The translations under genes and the position numbers were made by a program. Under the pieces are notes generated by a model, which did not search any database, was not told the origin of the DNA, and worked only from the letters and a program-made list of their open reading frames with translations. This document shows positions 41,401 to 45,300 of a stretch of 64,000 bases of DNA, piece after piece. The DNA comes from Maioricimonas rarisocia. GTDB lineage: Bacteria; Planctomycetota; Planctomycetia; Planctomycetales; Planctomycetaceae. Within the stretch, counting starts at the first letter, position 1; every line of letters begins with the position of its first letter. The stretch covers positions 4,704,001-4,768,000 of the forward strand of contig NZ_CP036275.1 in the NCBI RefSeq assembly GCF_007747795.1, read 5' to 3'.

Positions 41401-42379
41401 GAACCAGCAGAACCCGTCCGCACCGATCGTGAACACCGTGATCATCACGGACGATCCGAACATCACGTTCTTCGAGGGGGGAGAGGAGGTCCGGCTCGAT
41501 CCGATCCAGGTTCTCTCGCCGATTCCTGGTGAGGGACTTCTGGGAGGTTTCGTGTTCGACCTGTCGATCGTCGTGCCGCAGCTCGACGCACAGCGGACCA
41601 CGATCACCGAAGCGATCGACGTGACGCCTCGCTCGAATATCGATACCGGTGACGTGATCGACGTCGGCACCGTCATCGAGAACGAGTCGGCAGGGGACAC
41701 CCAGGTCGTCATGGTGCAGAAGATCGCGCCGGATGGTTCGGTCGAACTGGGCCAGGATGGGCGTCCTGTTGTGGGAACGTTCACCGGTGAACAGGCTCAG
41801 GAAGTCCTCGAAGATATTCCCGGCCTGATTGGTAAGCTGCGAGACGGACATTTCCGCATCTATCTGAAGGATGGCAAGGACGGGCGTCCCCGCCTGGTTG
41901 ACGAGTTCGTCATTGCTGACGGGCAGCGTGTCTTTGGCGACGAGTCGACGCGCGACCGACCGCCCACCGGAGACGACGACGGGAACGTCGCTCGCGATCC
42001 GGCGCCGATGGGGAACGGAAGTGACGACGCCGCAACCGAATCCCCTGCCGGGAATCACGGCGGACTGGACTCGCCGCAGTCCTCCTTCTCGACCGAACCG
42101 ACGACCGATGCCGATACATCCGATTCGCAACCGTCGTTTGAGGCGGACTCCGCAGGCGAAGACGGCCTCGCTGAGCCTGAGACCCGAGTCGACGGTGCCC
42201 CGCGGCTCGAAAGTTCGGCGACGGCCCCGGCGGATCTGCACGCCGCGGAGCCGGATCGGCAATGGGCGGCACTGCTGGTCGGCGGCCTGACGTCGGCCTC
42301 GCTGGGGCTGCGTCGTCGCGTGAGCCGGTTGTGGCGACGCGGAAGCACGGCATCGATGCAGCGGTCCCGGAACACCTGA
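17453..42379 (+). CDS. Giant beta-strand-repeat surface protein (about 8,308 aa), filamentous-haemagglutinin-like
   Basis: Start set at the ATG at 17453 (AAGGAA 6 nt upstream); an in-frame GTG at 17414 is possible. The N-terminus carries ELERLEERCVLD (about residues 32-43), like the LEPR-XLL motif of planctomycete giant exported proteins. From 18287 it has 47 copies of a 91-aa repeat (consensus pieces: DVTTTGQQ, AVTLTAGVIFTGVDTDADGEGVEF, AGGGNTLTISGGGSF, TADTIDTESTLAA) interleaved with three copies of a 506-aa module. The strand-rich, Gly/Thr/Ser-rich pattern predicts a very long parallel beta-helix. Residues about 6,260-7,900 are irregular FHA-like repeats. A distinct globular region (41170-41950) comes next, then an acidic Ser/Asp-rich stretch and a C-terminal hydrophobic segment followed by Arg (ALLVGGLTSASLGLRRRVSR), like a sorting anchor. 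A cell-surface adhesin or structural role is inferred. Confidence 0.93.
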   Translation: MASWFSQLRRPRSRPGTAATNAGRSDDFVQLELERLEERCVLDVTIGITAGELVIQDVVPSDDEVVLQVDGGGNIQVFDDGVLFDTYSPDDITTGRITIDLGGGDDQLTLPVFQDDGQSFTITVDGGDGTDTISLESNAGTVGFLPSLTLTGEQINLGGALGSSYDTVGLSLNGDVVLGGTVFIDTGTGNFLASGTLSGQAGTENLDVTADGTATFSGAVSMLNNLIVNADGTTTFSDTVTLSGELQTDTDGASGSTVVTADVMTGGQQVYADAVTLAGNVTFTGVDGDADGEGVEFASTVAGGNNTLTISGGGSFGAAVSGVTTFSADTIDTESTLAASAVSVTGAAEIGSNVTTTGQQTYGGAVTLTGDATLDSSSGGGDIQFASDVSGNVLLTIIAGAGDVDFNATVGFVTPLSGLSVSAANVDFEGPVAIDDQGLLVTSTASTDVRGSITTTNGGTVQFANGGQLLLVDAVSITADGAVTQTGAGTVQTGADITTTGDLVSFASAVTLTDTLQVSTGAGAGNVTFSGAVSGAEQLTVLAGTGNITFGSTVGVGTALAGLTVTSAGNLDFDGAVTLSGALLQSAGTGTTTISGALSAGSVTLTTADIDVLADVTATSGNITLTGDGSTTLLAADMTTSGGDITINDSVLVSGMRTLDSGNGQTAGTAGAIQITGAVGSVDAMGDTLTLDARGATTDGSVQLDGDVGNPSDTIGGVAAQRLNGLTVFSDTASLAGVQLSAGDLAVTATSITLTGATYETQTSGSIQLSGTATVTAASTALTSAGQVSFGSGLQGAVGTENVTVTAATTATFSGAVGTLNDLTVNADGTTTFSTTVTLAGDLQTDTDGASGTTVVTDDVNTGGQQQYADAVTLAGNITFTGVDGDADGEGVEFASTVVGGGNTLSISGGGSFAAAVSGVTTFTADTIDTESTLDASTVSVTGAADVGGDVTTTGQQAWGGAVTLTAGVIFSGVDTDADGEGVEFGSTVAGGGNTLTISGGGSFAAAVSGVSAFTADTIDTESTLAATTVSVTGAAEIGGDITSTGQQAWGGAVTLTSGVIFTGVDTDADGEGVEFSSTVAGGGNALTVAGGGSFAAAVSGVTTFTADTIDTESTLAAATVNVTGAADVGGDITTTGQQSYGGVVTLTTNVLFTGVDTDADGEGVEFASTVAGSGNALTVSGGGSFAAAVSGVSALTADTIDTESTLAATTVSVTGAADVGEDVTTTGQQAWGGAVTLTSGVIFTGVDTDADGEGVEFSSTVAGGSNTLSISGGGSFAAAVSGVTTFTADTIDTESTLAATTVNVTGAADVGGDVTTTGQQAWGGAVTLTTNVQFTGIDTDADGEGVEFGGAVAGGSNTLTISGGGSFAAAISGVTTFSADSIDTESTLTASTVSVTGAAEIGSDVTTTGQQSYGGAVTLTTNVLFTGVDTDADGEGVEFGSTVAGGGNTLTISGGGSFGGALSGVTTFSADSIDTESSLSATTVNVTGVSEIGSNVTTTGQQSWGGAVTLTGDATLDSSAGNANVQFSGDVSGDFLLTVTAGAGDVDFESTVGNVTPLSGLSVGAANVDFEGAVAIDDQGLVVTSTATTDVRGSIATTNSGTVQFANGGQLLLVDAVSITADGAVTQTGAGTVQTGADITTTGDVVSFAAAMTLTDTLQVSTGAGTGNVTFSGAVSGAEQLTVLAGTGNITFGSTVGAGTALTGLTVTSAGNVDFDGAVTVTGAVLQSAGTGTTTISGVMSAGSVTLTTADIDVLAAVTATSGNITLTGDGSTTLLAADMTTSGGDITINDSVLVSGARTLDSGNGQTAGTAGAIQITGAVGSVDATGDTLTLDARGAATNGSVQLVGDVGNPSDTIDGSAAQRLNGLTVFGSTATLAGVQLSGGDLAVTATSIALTGATYETQTSGDVSLTGPVTVSAANAALTSAGLVSFSSTLQGSAGTENVTVTAATTATFSGTVSMLNDLTVNADGTTTFSNTVTLAGDLQTDTDGASGTTVVTADVNTGGQQVYGDAVTLAGNITFTGVDGDADGEGVEFGNSVAGGGNTLTISGGGSFGGAVSGVTTFSADSIDTESTLTASTVSVTGAAEIGGDVTTTGQQAYGGAVTLTADVIFTGVDTDADGEGIEFTSTVAGGGNALTVSGGGSFAAAVSGVGAFTADTIDTESTLAASTVSVTGAAEIGGDITTTGQQAWDGAVTLTAGVIFTGVDTDADGEGVEFASTVAGGGNTLSISGGGSFAAAVSGVTTFTADAIDTESTLSASTVSITGAAEIGGDVTTTGEQSWGGAVTLTAGVIFTGVDTDADGEGVEFGSTVAGGGNTLTISGGGSFSAAVSGVTTFIADTIDTESSLSATTVNVTGVSEIGGDVTTTGEQAWNGAVSLTAGVIFTGVDTDADGEGVEFSSTVAGGSNTLTVAGGGSFAAAVSGVTTFTADTIDTESTLAATTVNVTGAADVGGDVTTTGQQAWGGAVTLTAGGIFTGVDTDADGEGVEFGATVAGGGNTLTIVGGGAFGGAISGVTTFSADSIDTESTLDASTVSVTGAAEVGGDVTTTGQQTYGGGVTLTGNVQFTGVDTDADGEGIEFASTVAGGGNALTISGGGSFAGAVSGVAAFVADTIDTESTLAATTVNVTGAAEVGGDVTTTGQHAWGGAVTLTAGVIFAGVDTDADGEGVEFSSTVAGGGNALTISGGGSFAAAVSGVTTFTADSIDTESTLDASTVSVTGAAEIGGDVTTTGQQSYGGAVTLTTNVLFTGVDTDADGEGVEFGSTVAGGGNTLMVAGGGSFGGAVSGVTTFSADTIDTESTFTASTVSVTGVAEVGSNVTTTGQQTYGGAVTLTGDATLDSSAGNANVQFSGDVSGDFLLTVTAGAGDVDFESTVGNVTPLSGLSVGAANVDFEGAVAVDDQGLVVTSTASTEVRGSIATTNSGTVQFANGGQLLLVDAVSITADGAVTQTGAGTVQTGADITTTGDVVSFAAAMTLTDTLQVSTGAGAGNVTFSGAVSGAEQLTVLAGAGNVTFSSTVGAGTALTGLTVTSAGNVDFDGTVMVSGAVLQSAGTGTTTISGAMSAGSVTLTTADIDVLADVTATSGNITLTGDGSTTLLAADMTTSGGDITINDSVLVSGARTLDSGNGQTAGTAGAIQITGAVGSVDATGDTLTLDARGAATNGSVQLVGDVGNPADTIDGSAAQRLNGLTVFGSTATLAGVQLNAGDLAVTATGITLTGATYETQTSGDVSLTGPVTVSAASAAISSAGLVSFSSTLQGSAGTENLTVTAATTATFSGTVSMLNDLTVNADGTTTFSTTVTLAGDLQTDTDGASGTTVVTADVNTGGQQVYADAVTLAGDITFTGVDTDADGEGVEFGNSVAGGGNTLTISGGGSFGGAVSGVTTFSADSIDTESTLTASTVSVTGAAEIGGDVTTTGQQAYGGAVTLTGNVQFTGVDTDADGEGVEFASTVAGGGNALTVSGGGSFAAAVSGVGTFTADTIDTESTLAATTVSVTGAAEVGGDVTTTGQQAWGGAVTLTAGVIFTGVDTDADGEGVEFSSTVAGGGNTLTIAGGGSFGAAVSGVTTFTADAIDTESTLDASTVSVTGAAEIGGDVTTTGQQAYGSAVTLTAGVIFTGVDTDADGEGVEFGGSVAGGGNTLTISGGGSFGGAVSGVTTFTADTIDTESTLAAATVSVTGAAEIGGDITTTGQQAWGGAVTLTSGVIFTGVDTDADGEGVEFSSTVAGGGNALTVAGGGSFAAAVSGVTTFTADTIDTASTLAASTVNVTGAAEIGGNVTTTGEQSWGGAVTLTGNVQFTGVDTDADGEGVEFGATVAGGGNTLTIVGGGSFAAAVNGVTTFIADSIDTESTLSASTVSVTGAAEIGGDVMTTGEQVWGGAVTLAGNVTFTGVDGDADGAGVDFSSTVAGGGNDLTIAGGGSFVGAVSGVGAFVADSIITGSTLSASSLMVTGTSQIGGDVSTTGQQEYGGQVTLTADVVFTGVDTDADGAGVEFSAVVDGGGNALTVSGGAAFTMAITNVSALTIDGPTLISSDVTTTAQQVYTGTVMLAADVVLTAVDTDADGEGVEFGGAVVGGGHALTIAGGGSFAAGVTGVTTFLADTIDTESTLVATTVSVTGVAEIGGDITTTGQQSYGGAVSLTAGVIFTGVDTDADGEGVEFASTVAGGGNALTVSGGGSFAGAVSGVGSFTADTIDTESTLAATTVSVTGAAEVGGDVTTTGEQSWGGAVSLTAGVIFTGVDTDADGEGVEFASMVAGGGNTLTIAGGGSFAAAVSGVTTFTADAIDTESTLSVASVNVAGAAEIGGDVTSTGQQSWGGAVMLTAGVIFTGVDTDADGEGIEFGGTVAGGGNSLTIVGGGSFAGAVSGVTTFTADTIDTESTLAASTVLVSGAAEIGGDVTTTGEQSWNGAVTLTAGAIFTGVDTDADGAGVDFNATVNGGGNSLTVSGGGAFAAAVSGVGAFTADTVTTASTLSASTVSVTGAAAIGGDVTTTGQQSYGGGVTLSVDVVFTGVDTDADGEGVEFGSTVAGGGNTLTVAGGGSFGGAVSGVTTFTADSIDTESTLTASTVSVTGAAEIGGDVSTTGQQAYGGAVTLTGNVQFTGVDTDADGEGVEFASTVAGGGNALTVSGGGSFAAAVSGVGGFTADTIDTESTLAATTVIVTGAAEMGGDVTTTGQQAWGGAVTLTAGVIFTGVDTDADGEGVEFASTVAGGGNALTISGGGSFAAALSGVTTFTADSIDTESTLDASTVSVTGAAEIGGDVTTTGEQSWGGAVTLTAGVIFTGVDTDADGEGVEFGSTVAGGGNTLTVAGGGSFSAAVSGVTTFSADTIDTESSLSATTVNVTGVSEIGGDVTTTGEQSWNGAVSLTAGVMFAGVDTDADGEGVDFNSTVNGGGNSLTVSGGGAFAGAVSGVTSFTADTIDTESTLAATTVNVSGAAEIGGNVTTTGQQSFGGAVTLSTGVIFTGVDTDADGEGVEFSSTVAGGGNALTIIGGGAFAGAVSGVTSLTADSIDTESTLAAATVNVTGTSEIGGNVTTTGQQTYGGAVTLTADVIFTGVDTDADGEGIEFASTVAGGGNAVTFVGGGSFAGAVSGVTAFVADTIDTESTLSAVSVNVTGAAEIGGDVTTTGQQEYGGQVTLTADVVFTGVDTDADGAGLEFSGLVDGGGNALTVAGGGAFAMGIVNVSVFTVAGPTSIGADVTTTGEQVYTGTVTLLADVVLTGVDFDGDGEGVEFGAAVLGGGNALTIVGGGSFAGPVSGISTFVADTLDIESTLSAGSVNVTGASELGGDVTTTGQQEYGGTVTLTAGVIFTGVDTDADGEGVEFGSTVVGGGNTLSVAGGGSFAAAVSGVTTFMADAIDTEAALSAATVNVTGVAEIGGDVTTTGQQQYMGAVSLTAGVIFTGVDTDADGEGIEFASTVAGGGNGLTVSGGASFAAAVTGVGAFTADTIDTESTLAATTVSVTGAAELGGDVTTTGQQTYGGLVTLTAAVIFTGVDTDADGEGVEFASTVAGDGNALTISGGGAFAGAVSGVTSFSADTIDTASTLAAGAVSVTGAAEIGGDVSTTGQQTYGGQVTLTAGVIFTGVDTDADGEGIEFGSALVGGGNALTIVGGGAFAGAVSGVTTFTADSIDTESTLSAATVTVTGAAEIGGDVTTTGQQEYLGSVMLTADVVFTGVDTDGDGAGVEFSSTVNGGGNALTISGGGSFAGAVSGITTFLADTLFTGSTLSAVTVTVTGAAEIGGDVTTTGEHLYQGPVTLTTDVTFIGVDTDADGAGLNFQGLVDGGGNALTVTGGVNFFMDVINVSVLDVTGTTIISADVTSLDQQFYAGPVLLLADVVLSGVDTDGDGEGVEFASSILGSGHSLTIVGGGFFGGPVNTVTSFVADTIDTESTFTAGTVTVTGAAEIGGNVTTTGQQEFNGPVTLTASTLFTGVDTDADGEGVEFGSIVTGNLNSMIVVGGGSFAAAVSGVGGFTADDIDTESTLSAIAITVSGTAEIGGDVSTLGTQTWGGAVTLEADVAFTKPGGRGWIEFLDDVSGDFMLTVDADFSGVTFGGTVGGVTPVSGLSVTGAIIQFDGDVAVDDQGLLVTSMATTDVAGSITTTSGGTVQFANGGLLTLGNAVVINADGAVTQTGAGVVQTGADISTTGDVISFVSPVTLTDDVSLATAGGDVSFAATLNGTMPGGEGLAVDAGSTGSVTFAGAVGATTRLGAVTIVNAGNVTVADTLAAESLLQQGGSGTTTINGNTTLFGASGVEINSQTIAVNATVDVQSPAAGGPLRLLADDDLVVNGTLLSGVGLVDLTAGDDVSFTVAGSLASTDGLVTVTADANSDANGTGGSLTMADGSRIDAGMGAVRMSADENVTLSSVSTANSTAAAISITSTSAGIVDGGESDFDLVANTPGAQVTIDAQTGVGATGPFGALETTIAGLSITNAVSGDIVILETDSLMLAGAVQGGSGDVHVSTAAGSLTVTNGGVGPSVAANGSSVIALTATGADSDLVINGGIEAESGIVTLAGARHVQFGSDGDVTTSGGSVVVRADNDANGTGHIVMEDGALIDSAAGTIALSAAGDVTLGGLQSTSSADDAVTITSAAGGILDGGDTFVDVVAAGGRLVVQTATGMGSASAIETQVDRIDVVNSTSGSISINEADALTIQRIEQLGAGNVSVATGNGTLTVVAGGSGITAQQGMVSLTAGGASADVLLEQAVTTFGGDIMITAGRSVTSTVDGTLLTTAASGIDSGSVTIQAGGTGNVMLLGTVDTRGATGGAASAGGDVTITTTDATVTLTALDVSGGGTGGNSGSIFITAGDANGQFDNDVVLTAALTAVGSSGGADGTISLTAGGDIVDANDGMTQITAGDLALSAATNIGTITDFVAGTGNAIDVTVSGKLTQATITEAGGAIFLNVTGDLQAATGAINPDADGAATLLLKTTGALDLGTDPGVFTLTAGDNLGLEAGTTLTLPNSGLNLGDGSLRLVGGTDIVDAAGRDLGPLVASDLSFVSGAAGGTTTLQTTVGTLFADLSTAPAGAGLVVNESDAITLTQITTNGGDVTVNAGLVGAGDLTVVSVVANGAEVVLDTSTTGGRIVDGSDAEIDIVADAVALRAVDGIADGDRLEIDAATLAATTQRGDINVIDPSSGLVIGTVAGTSGLSITGGAAGDDIAVDALGAVTVAAAVRNVGGGDVMLAARGQSSDRDLTINAVISTGGGSGDVSLFAGDTISVSSTGGAQTSGTGLLTVAASTHVDDAGAMQNGTAAGSILMQSGAVFGTEDGDIRLQAPGDVAVSRVDANMNGDANAGDVTVTADFDGVSGGLSDGTGAVTDSSADESVNVVANDLEITAATGVGGPNGLETDVATLALTNLVSGDVIIHEVIGAGDNGLIVREVSNQLGHVHVETFDGDLTTSGAVSTTTGGNITLIAGDADGDGNGSLNVQETVTTQTGQVTLTSSGDDVTFTAAGDVATDGTIQVNAGAAGAGRITQANGSVLDAGSGQIDLNAAGDVTVGRLVTTSSSDTAVTVTTQGAVVDGGDTGGVDIDVTQGRLVIVAADGIGSGNAIETHAASLDAQNSAGGDVSVRESDGVEIVRLNQGGSGDLSLTAAGTVTVLSGQPGVSATSGRIQIEATGSGSDVQLDGTVRSSSGQVAIHAADDVQISGTGRITSTSGAVEVVADADQGRGGSSGAIVMIDGAVVNGGSGDVTFSADGSVTVGQVITSGMVSLSSAGGGIVDAGDFGGADVTAGSLVIRSMQGVGTGNPIETSVSRLAAMNEGGGDLRIDNTGAGLMTIDTVDGLSGISLTGSSPGQIVVTNGSPLNVDAGVTNLTGGGITLKASDTAAAGDHLTINAQIAAPGSAGHVLLEAGDDLIIHDSGAEDDVIGATVTGMAGDSVIMTSDVLVRSATGSVAQPLPLISSINAPPVEAVGRSLVTVEFGRPGEANFVVSVDRSDGTIQTAQFTPPAFVGPTTVTFEHTFDANPNQQNPSAPIVNTVIITDDPNITFFEGGEEVRLDPIQVLSPIPGEGLLGGFVFDLSIVVPQLDAQRTTITEAIDVTPRSNIDTGDVIDVGTVIENESAGDTQVVMVQKIAPDGSVELGQDGRPVVGTFTGEQAQEVLEDIPGLIGKLRDGHFRIYLKDGKDGRPRLVDEFVIADGQRVFGDESTRDRPPTGDDDGNVARDPAPMGNGSDDAATESPAGNHGGLDSPQSSFSTEPTTDADTSDSQPSFEADSAGEDGLAEPETRVDGAPRLESSATAPADLHAAEPDRQWAALLVGGLTSASLGLRRRVSRLWRRGSTASMQRSRNT
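18287..18559 (+). repeat. 91-aa (273-bp) repeat, copy 1 (single unit before module 1)
   Basis: The first unit starts at the Gly codon of LAGNVTFTG and is exactly 273 bp long before the 506-aa module begins. It encodes the VDGDADGEG variant of the putative calcium loop. Confidence 0.85.
18560..20077 (+). repeat. 506-aa module, copy 1
   Basis: A 1,518-bp segment running from TGDATLDSS through TTTGDLVSFAS, SGGDITINDSVLVSG and QTDTDGASGTTVVT. It recurs at 21989 and 25964. Copy 1 is the most diverged of the three (for example DSSSGGGDIQF where the others read DSSAGNANVQF). Confidence 0.85.
20078..21988 (+). repeat. Array of seven 91-aa repeats (copies 2-8)
   Basis: Seven units of exactly 273 bp (1,911 bp). 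Period checked at the conserved GATACGGAGTC positions: the boxes end at 20520, 20793, 21066 and 21339. The units differ by small substitutions only, with alternation of QQAWGG and QQSYGG forms. Confidence 0.9.
21989..23506 (+). repeat. 506-aa module, copy 2
   Basis: 1,518 bp, starting at the Gly codon of TGDATLDSSAGNANVQF. Nearly identical to copy 3 at DNA level over long stretches, indicating a recent duplication or homogenisation. Confidence 0.88.
23507..25963 (+). repeat. Array of nine 91-aa repeats (copies 9-17)
   Basis: Nine units of 273 bp (2,457 bp). The distance between modules 2 and 3 (3,975 bp) exceeds that between modules 1 and 2 (3,429 bp) by 546 bp, exactly two repeats. Confidence 0.9.
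25964..27481 (+). repeat. 506-aa module, copy 3
   Basis: 1,518 bp, the third copy of the module and very close to copy 2, with few substitutions (for example AVAVDDQG against AVAIDDQG). Confidence 0.88.
27482..35527 (+). repeat. Array of thirty 91-aa repeats (copies 18-47), three of them shortened to 75 aa
   Basis: 8,046 bp = 30 x 273 minus 3 x 48. The shortened 225-bp units are copies 25 (29393-29617), 38 (32894-33118) and 45 (34757-34981). They lack 16 residues around TADTIDTESTL and instead carry forms such as ITNVSALTIDGPTLISSDV. Each is followed by a unit beginning DVVL. Divergence grows towards the 3' end. Confidence 0.9.
35528..36230 (+). repeat. Divergent, partial fourth copy of the 506-aa module
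   Basis: After copy 47 the sequence re-enters the module pattern with clear but diverged matches (VSGDFMLTV, VTPVSGLSV, VDDQGLLVTS, GTVQFANGG, DGAVTQTGAGVVQTGADI), then drifts into the irregular C-terminal region. The right boundary is approximate. Confidence 0.65.
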
Positions 42380-42398
42380 TACACCTGGAAGTGGTCTC

Positions 42399-45300
42399 AT
42401 GATCGTCTGTCCGAAATGCGCTGCCGAGTTTGTCGAGCCGGTCGAGTCGACCCGCTGCCCCCGGTGCGGCGCCGAGTTCGATCCGGAGCCGTCCGCCACG
42501 ATCGCCGACGATCCGTCAGTAAACCGTCCCGACCAGGACAGGGGGGACGCGACGGTCTTTATGGACGGACCGTTGCAACCGCAGGACCTGGAGGCGGATG
42601 CTCCGTTCAGCGATCCGCACGCTTCGCAGCAGGAGACGATCGACTCCGGAGTCCTCGCAGGGGATGAGCCGGAGTCGGACGCGCAGCCCGGGAGTCGGCC
42701 TGCGCGCGGCGAACGTCCCGCACCGGAACCGTCCGAATCGGAACCTCCCGCGTCGGACGCGGCCGACGCGACATACGTGGTTGATCCCGATGCCGTCCCG
42801 CCGGGGCCGGGGCCCGCACCCACGATGGAAATGGACTCACAGCAATCGGCAGACGAGTCCGGTCCTGGGGATACGCACACCTCCGAACCGGATCTGGGTG
42901 ACGCCGGGAACAGCAGCAGCGCGACGGGCTCTTCCCGCCCGGACAGCGAAGTCGAGGCGACATTCATTTCCGATGAGTGGGCCGAGCACAACATGCCCCT
43001 CTCGCCGCCGACCCGAGCGTTCGACTCGGAGGACGGCGACTTCGTGGTCGATACGCGGTTCACGCCGGGATCTGAGGAGATGGGCGCTCCGGACGCCCAC
43101 AAGACCGACGCAGGGGACGTTTCGTTCGACAGTGCGGCGGCAACGCGGGCGTCCGACGACCCGACGCCGGGCGAGATGGGCACGCTGGCCGACAACTGGG
43201 GACGCGCCGACGGCAACCGTCCCGAGATGACGATCAAGAGTCGTGCCGACTCGGGCGACTCGGATGCCTCGGCGAGTCTGTCGCGGCTCGAGACGATTCC
43301 GAAACGGACGCTCGGTTCGAACGAACGGACCGACATTCAGCACCCCGAGTACGAACTGGTCAGCGTGCTCGGCGAGGGAGGCATGGGCATCGTCTGGGAT
43401 GCCCGGCAGACGTCGGTTGACCGGTCGGTCGCCGTCAAGATGATCAAGGGACCGATGGCCGCCAAGTCGAGCCATCGCGAGAAGTTCCTCGCCGAGGCGA
43501 TCGTAACCGGCGACCTCGACCATCCGAACATTGTTCCGATCTACGATGTTGGAACGGACGACCGTGGCACACTGTTCTACAGCATGAAGCAGGTGCACGG
43601 GACGCCGTGGCAGAAGGTCATCAAGGAGAAATCTCAGCACGAGAACCTCGATATTCTCATGCGGGTCGCCGATGCCGTAGCGTTCGCGCACGACCGGGGC
43701 ATCGTTCATCGTGACCTCAAGCCCGAGAACGTGATGCTCGGTGCCTACGGCGAGGTTCTTGTGATGGACTGGGGCCTGGCGATGCCAATGCCGCAGTTCC
43801 GCAAACGGCGAACGCTGGCCCAGCCGAGCATGGGGGGCACGCCGGCTTACATGGCGCCGGAGATGGCGACCGGTCCGCTCGAGCGGATCACCGCCTCCAG
43901 CGACATCTATCTGCTCGGTGCGATTCTTTTCGAGATCATCACCGGCCGCCCGCCGCACCCTGGCCGCAAGGTGAAAGAGTGCCTGCTCGGAGCGATGCGG
44001 AACGTCATTACTCCGACCGAGAAAACGGGTGAACTCGTCGACATCGCCATGCGTGCCATGGCGACGCTCCCCTCGGACCGCTACGCGACGGTTCAGGAAT
44101 TCCAGGATGCGTTGCGCGGCTATCTGTCCCACTCCGAGAGTATCGTGCTCAGCGTCCGGGCCGAGCAGGATCTTGCCGAGGCCGTTGCTGCCGACGACTA
44201 CACGATCTTCTCGAAGGCCGTCTTCGGCTTCGAAGAAGCGATCGATCTGTGGGACGGCAACCGCGAAGCCCGCGATGGGCTGGTGCGGGCCCGCCAGGCG
44301 TATGCGAAGAGTGCGCTCAACAAGGGGGACTACGACCTCGGACTGTCCCTGCTGGATCGGAAGAACCCCTCGCATCGTGCGCTCGTCAGTCGGTTGGAGG
44401 CGGCTCAGAACGAGCGACAGGCCCGTCAGCAGAGATTGAAGTTCGCCAAGCGGGCGATGGCCGTGATGGCTGTCTGTCTGTTCTTCATCGTGACCGGCGC
44501 GTTCTTCTGGATCCGGGGGGAACGAAACATCGCCCAGACGGAACGGGACAGGGCTCGCGACCTGCAGGAGGAAGCCCAGGACGAACGTGACGAAGCGAAG
44601 CGACAGAAGACGATCGCCCAGAGAGAGCGCGACAACGCGAAGGAGCAGCAACGCATCGCCGCCAGAGAGCGCGACAACGCGAAGGAGCAGCAACGGATTG
44701 CCGCCGAAGAACGCGACAACGCGCAGGAGCAGCAGGAACTCGCCGAGAAGGCTCGCGAAGCCGAGGAGTACGAATCGTATATCGCCCGCATCGGGCTGGC
44801 CGCGGCCAAGATCGAGGAGAACGCGTTCGACGTCGCGGTCGAGCTGCTGCAGGAATGCCAGCCCGAACTGCGGAACTGGGAGTGGGGCCGGCTGATGCAC
44901 CTGTGCCGGCAGGCCTCGCGGACGCTCACGTCGGATGCGCCGGTCGATGCGGTCGCTCTCTCGCCGGACGGGACCCGCATCGTGACCGGAAGCTGGGATC
45001 GTGCCGCCCGTATCTGGGATGCGGCCACCGGTGAAGTCCTGCAGACGCTCCCCCATCAGGGCCTGTACGTGCACGCCGTCGACTGGTCCGGCGATGGCCG
45101 CTACATCGCGACTGGCGGCAGTGATTCCCAGACACCTGTGCAGATCTGGAATGCCGAGACGGGCGAGCGGATCTCCGGGATGAGTGGCCATTCCGATCCC
45201 GTGATCGGGCTGCGGTTCTCGGATGATGGACGCTGGCTGCTGAGCTGTTCGTACGATGAGACCGCCCGGCTGTGGGATCTGAAGGACATTGCGAATCCCC

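Noticed and set aside
40265-43336. 1,023-codon minus-strand frame spanning the giant gene end and the kinase start
   Set aside because: It crosses two real plus-strand genes and their junction, and has no recognisable motif or ribosome site.
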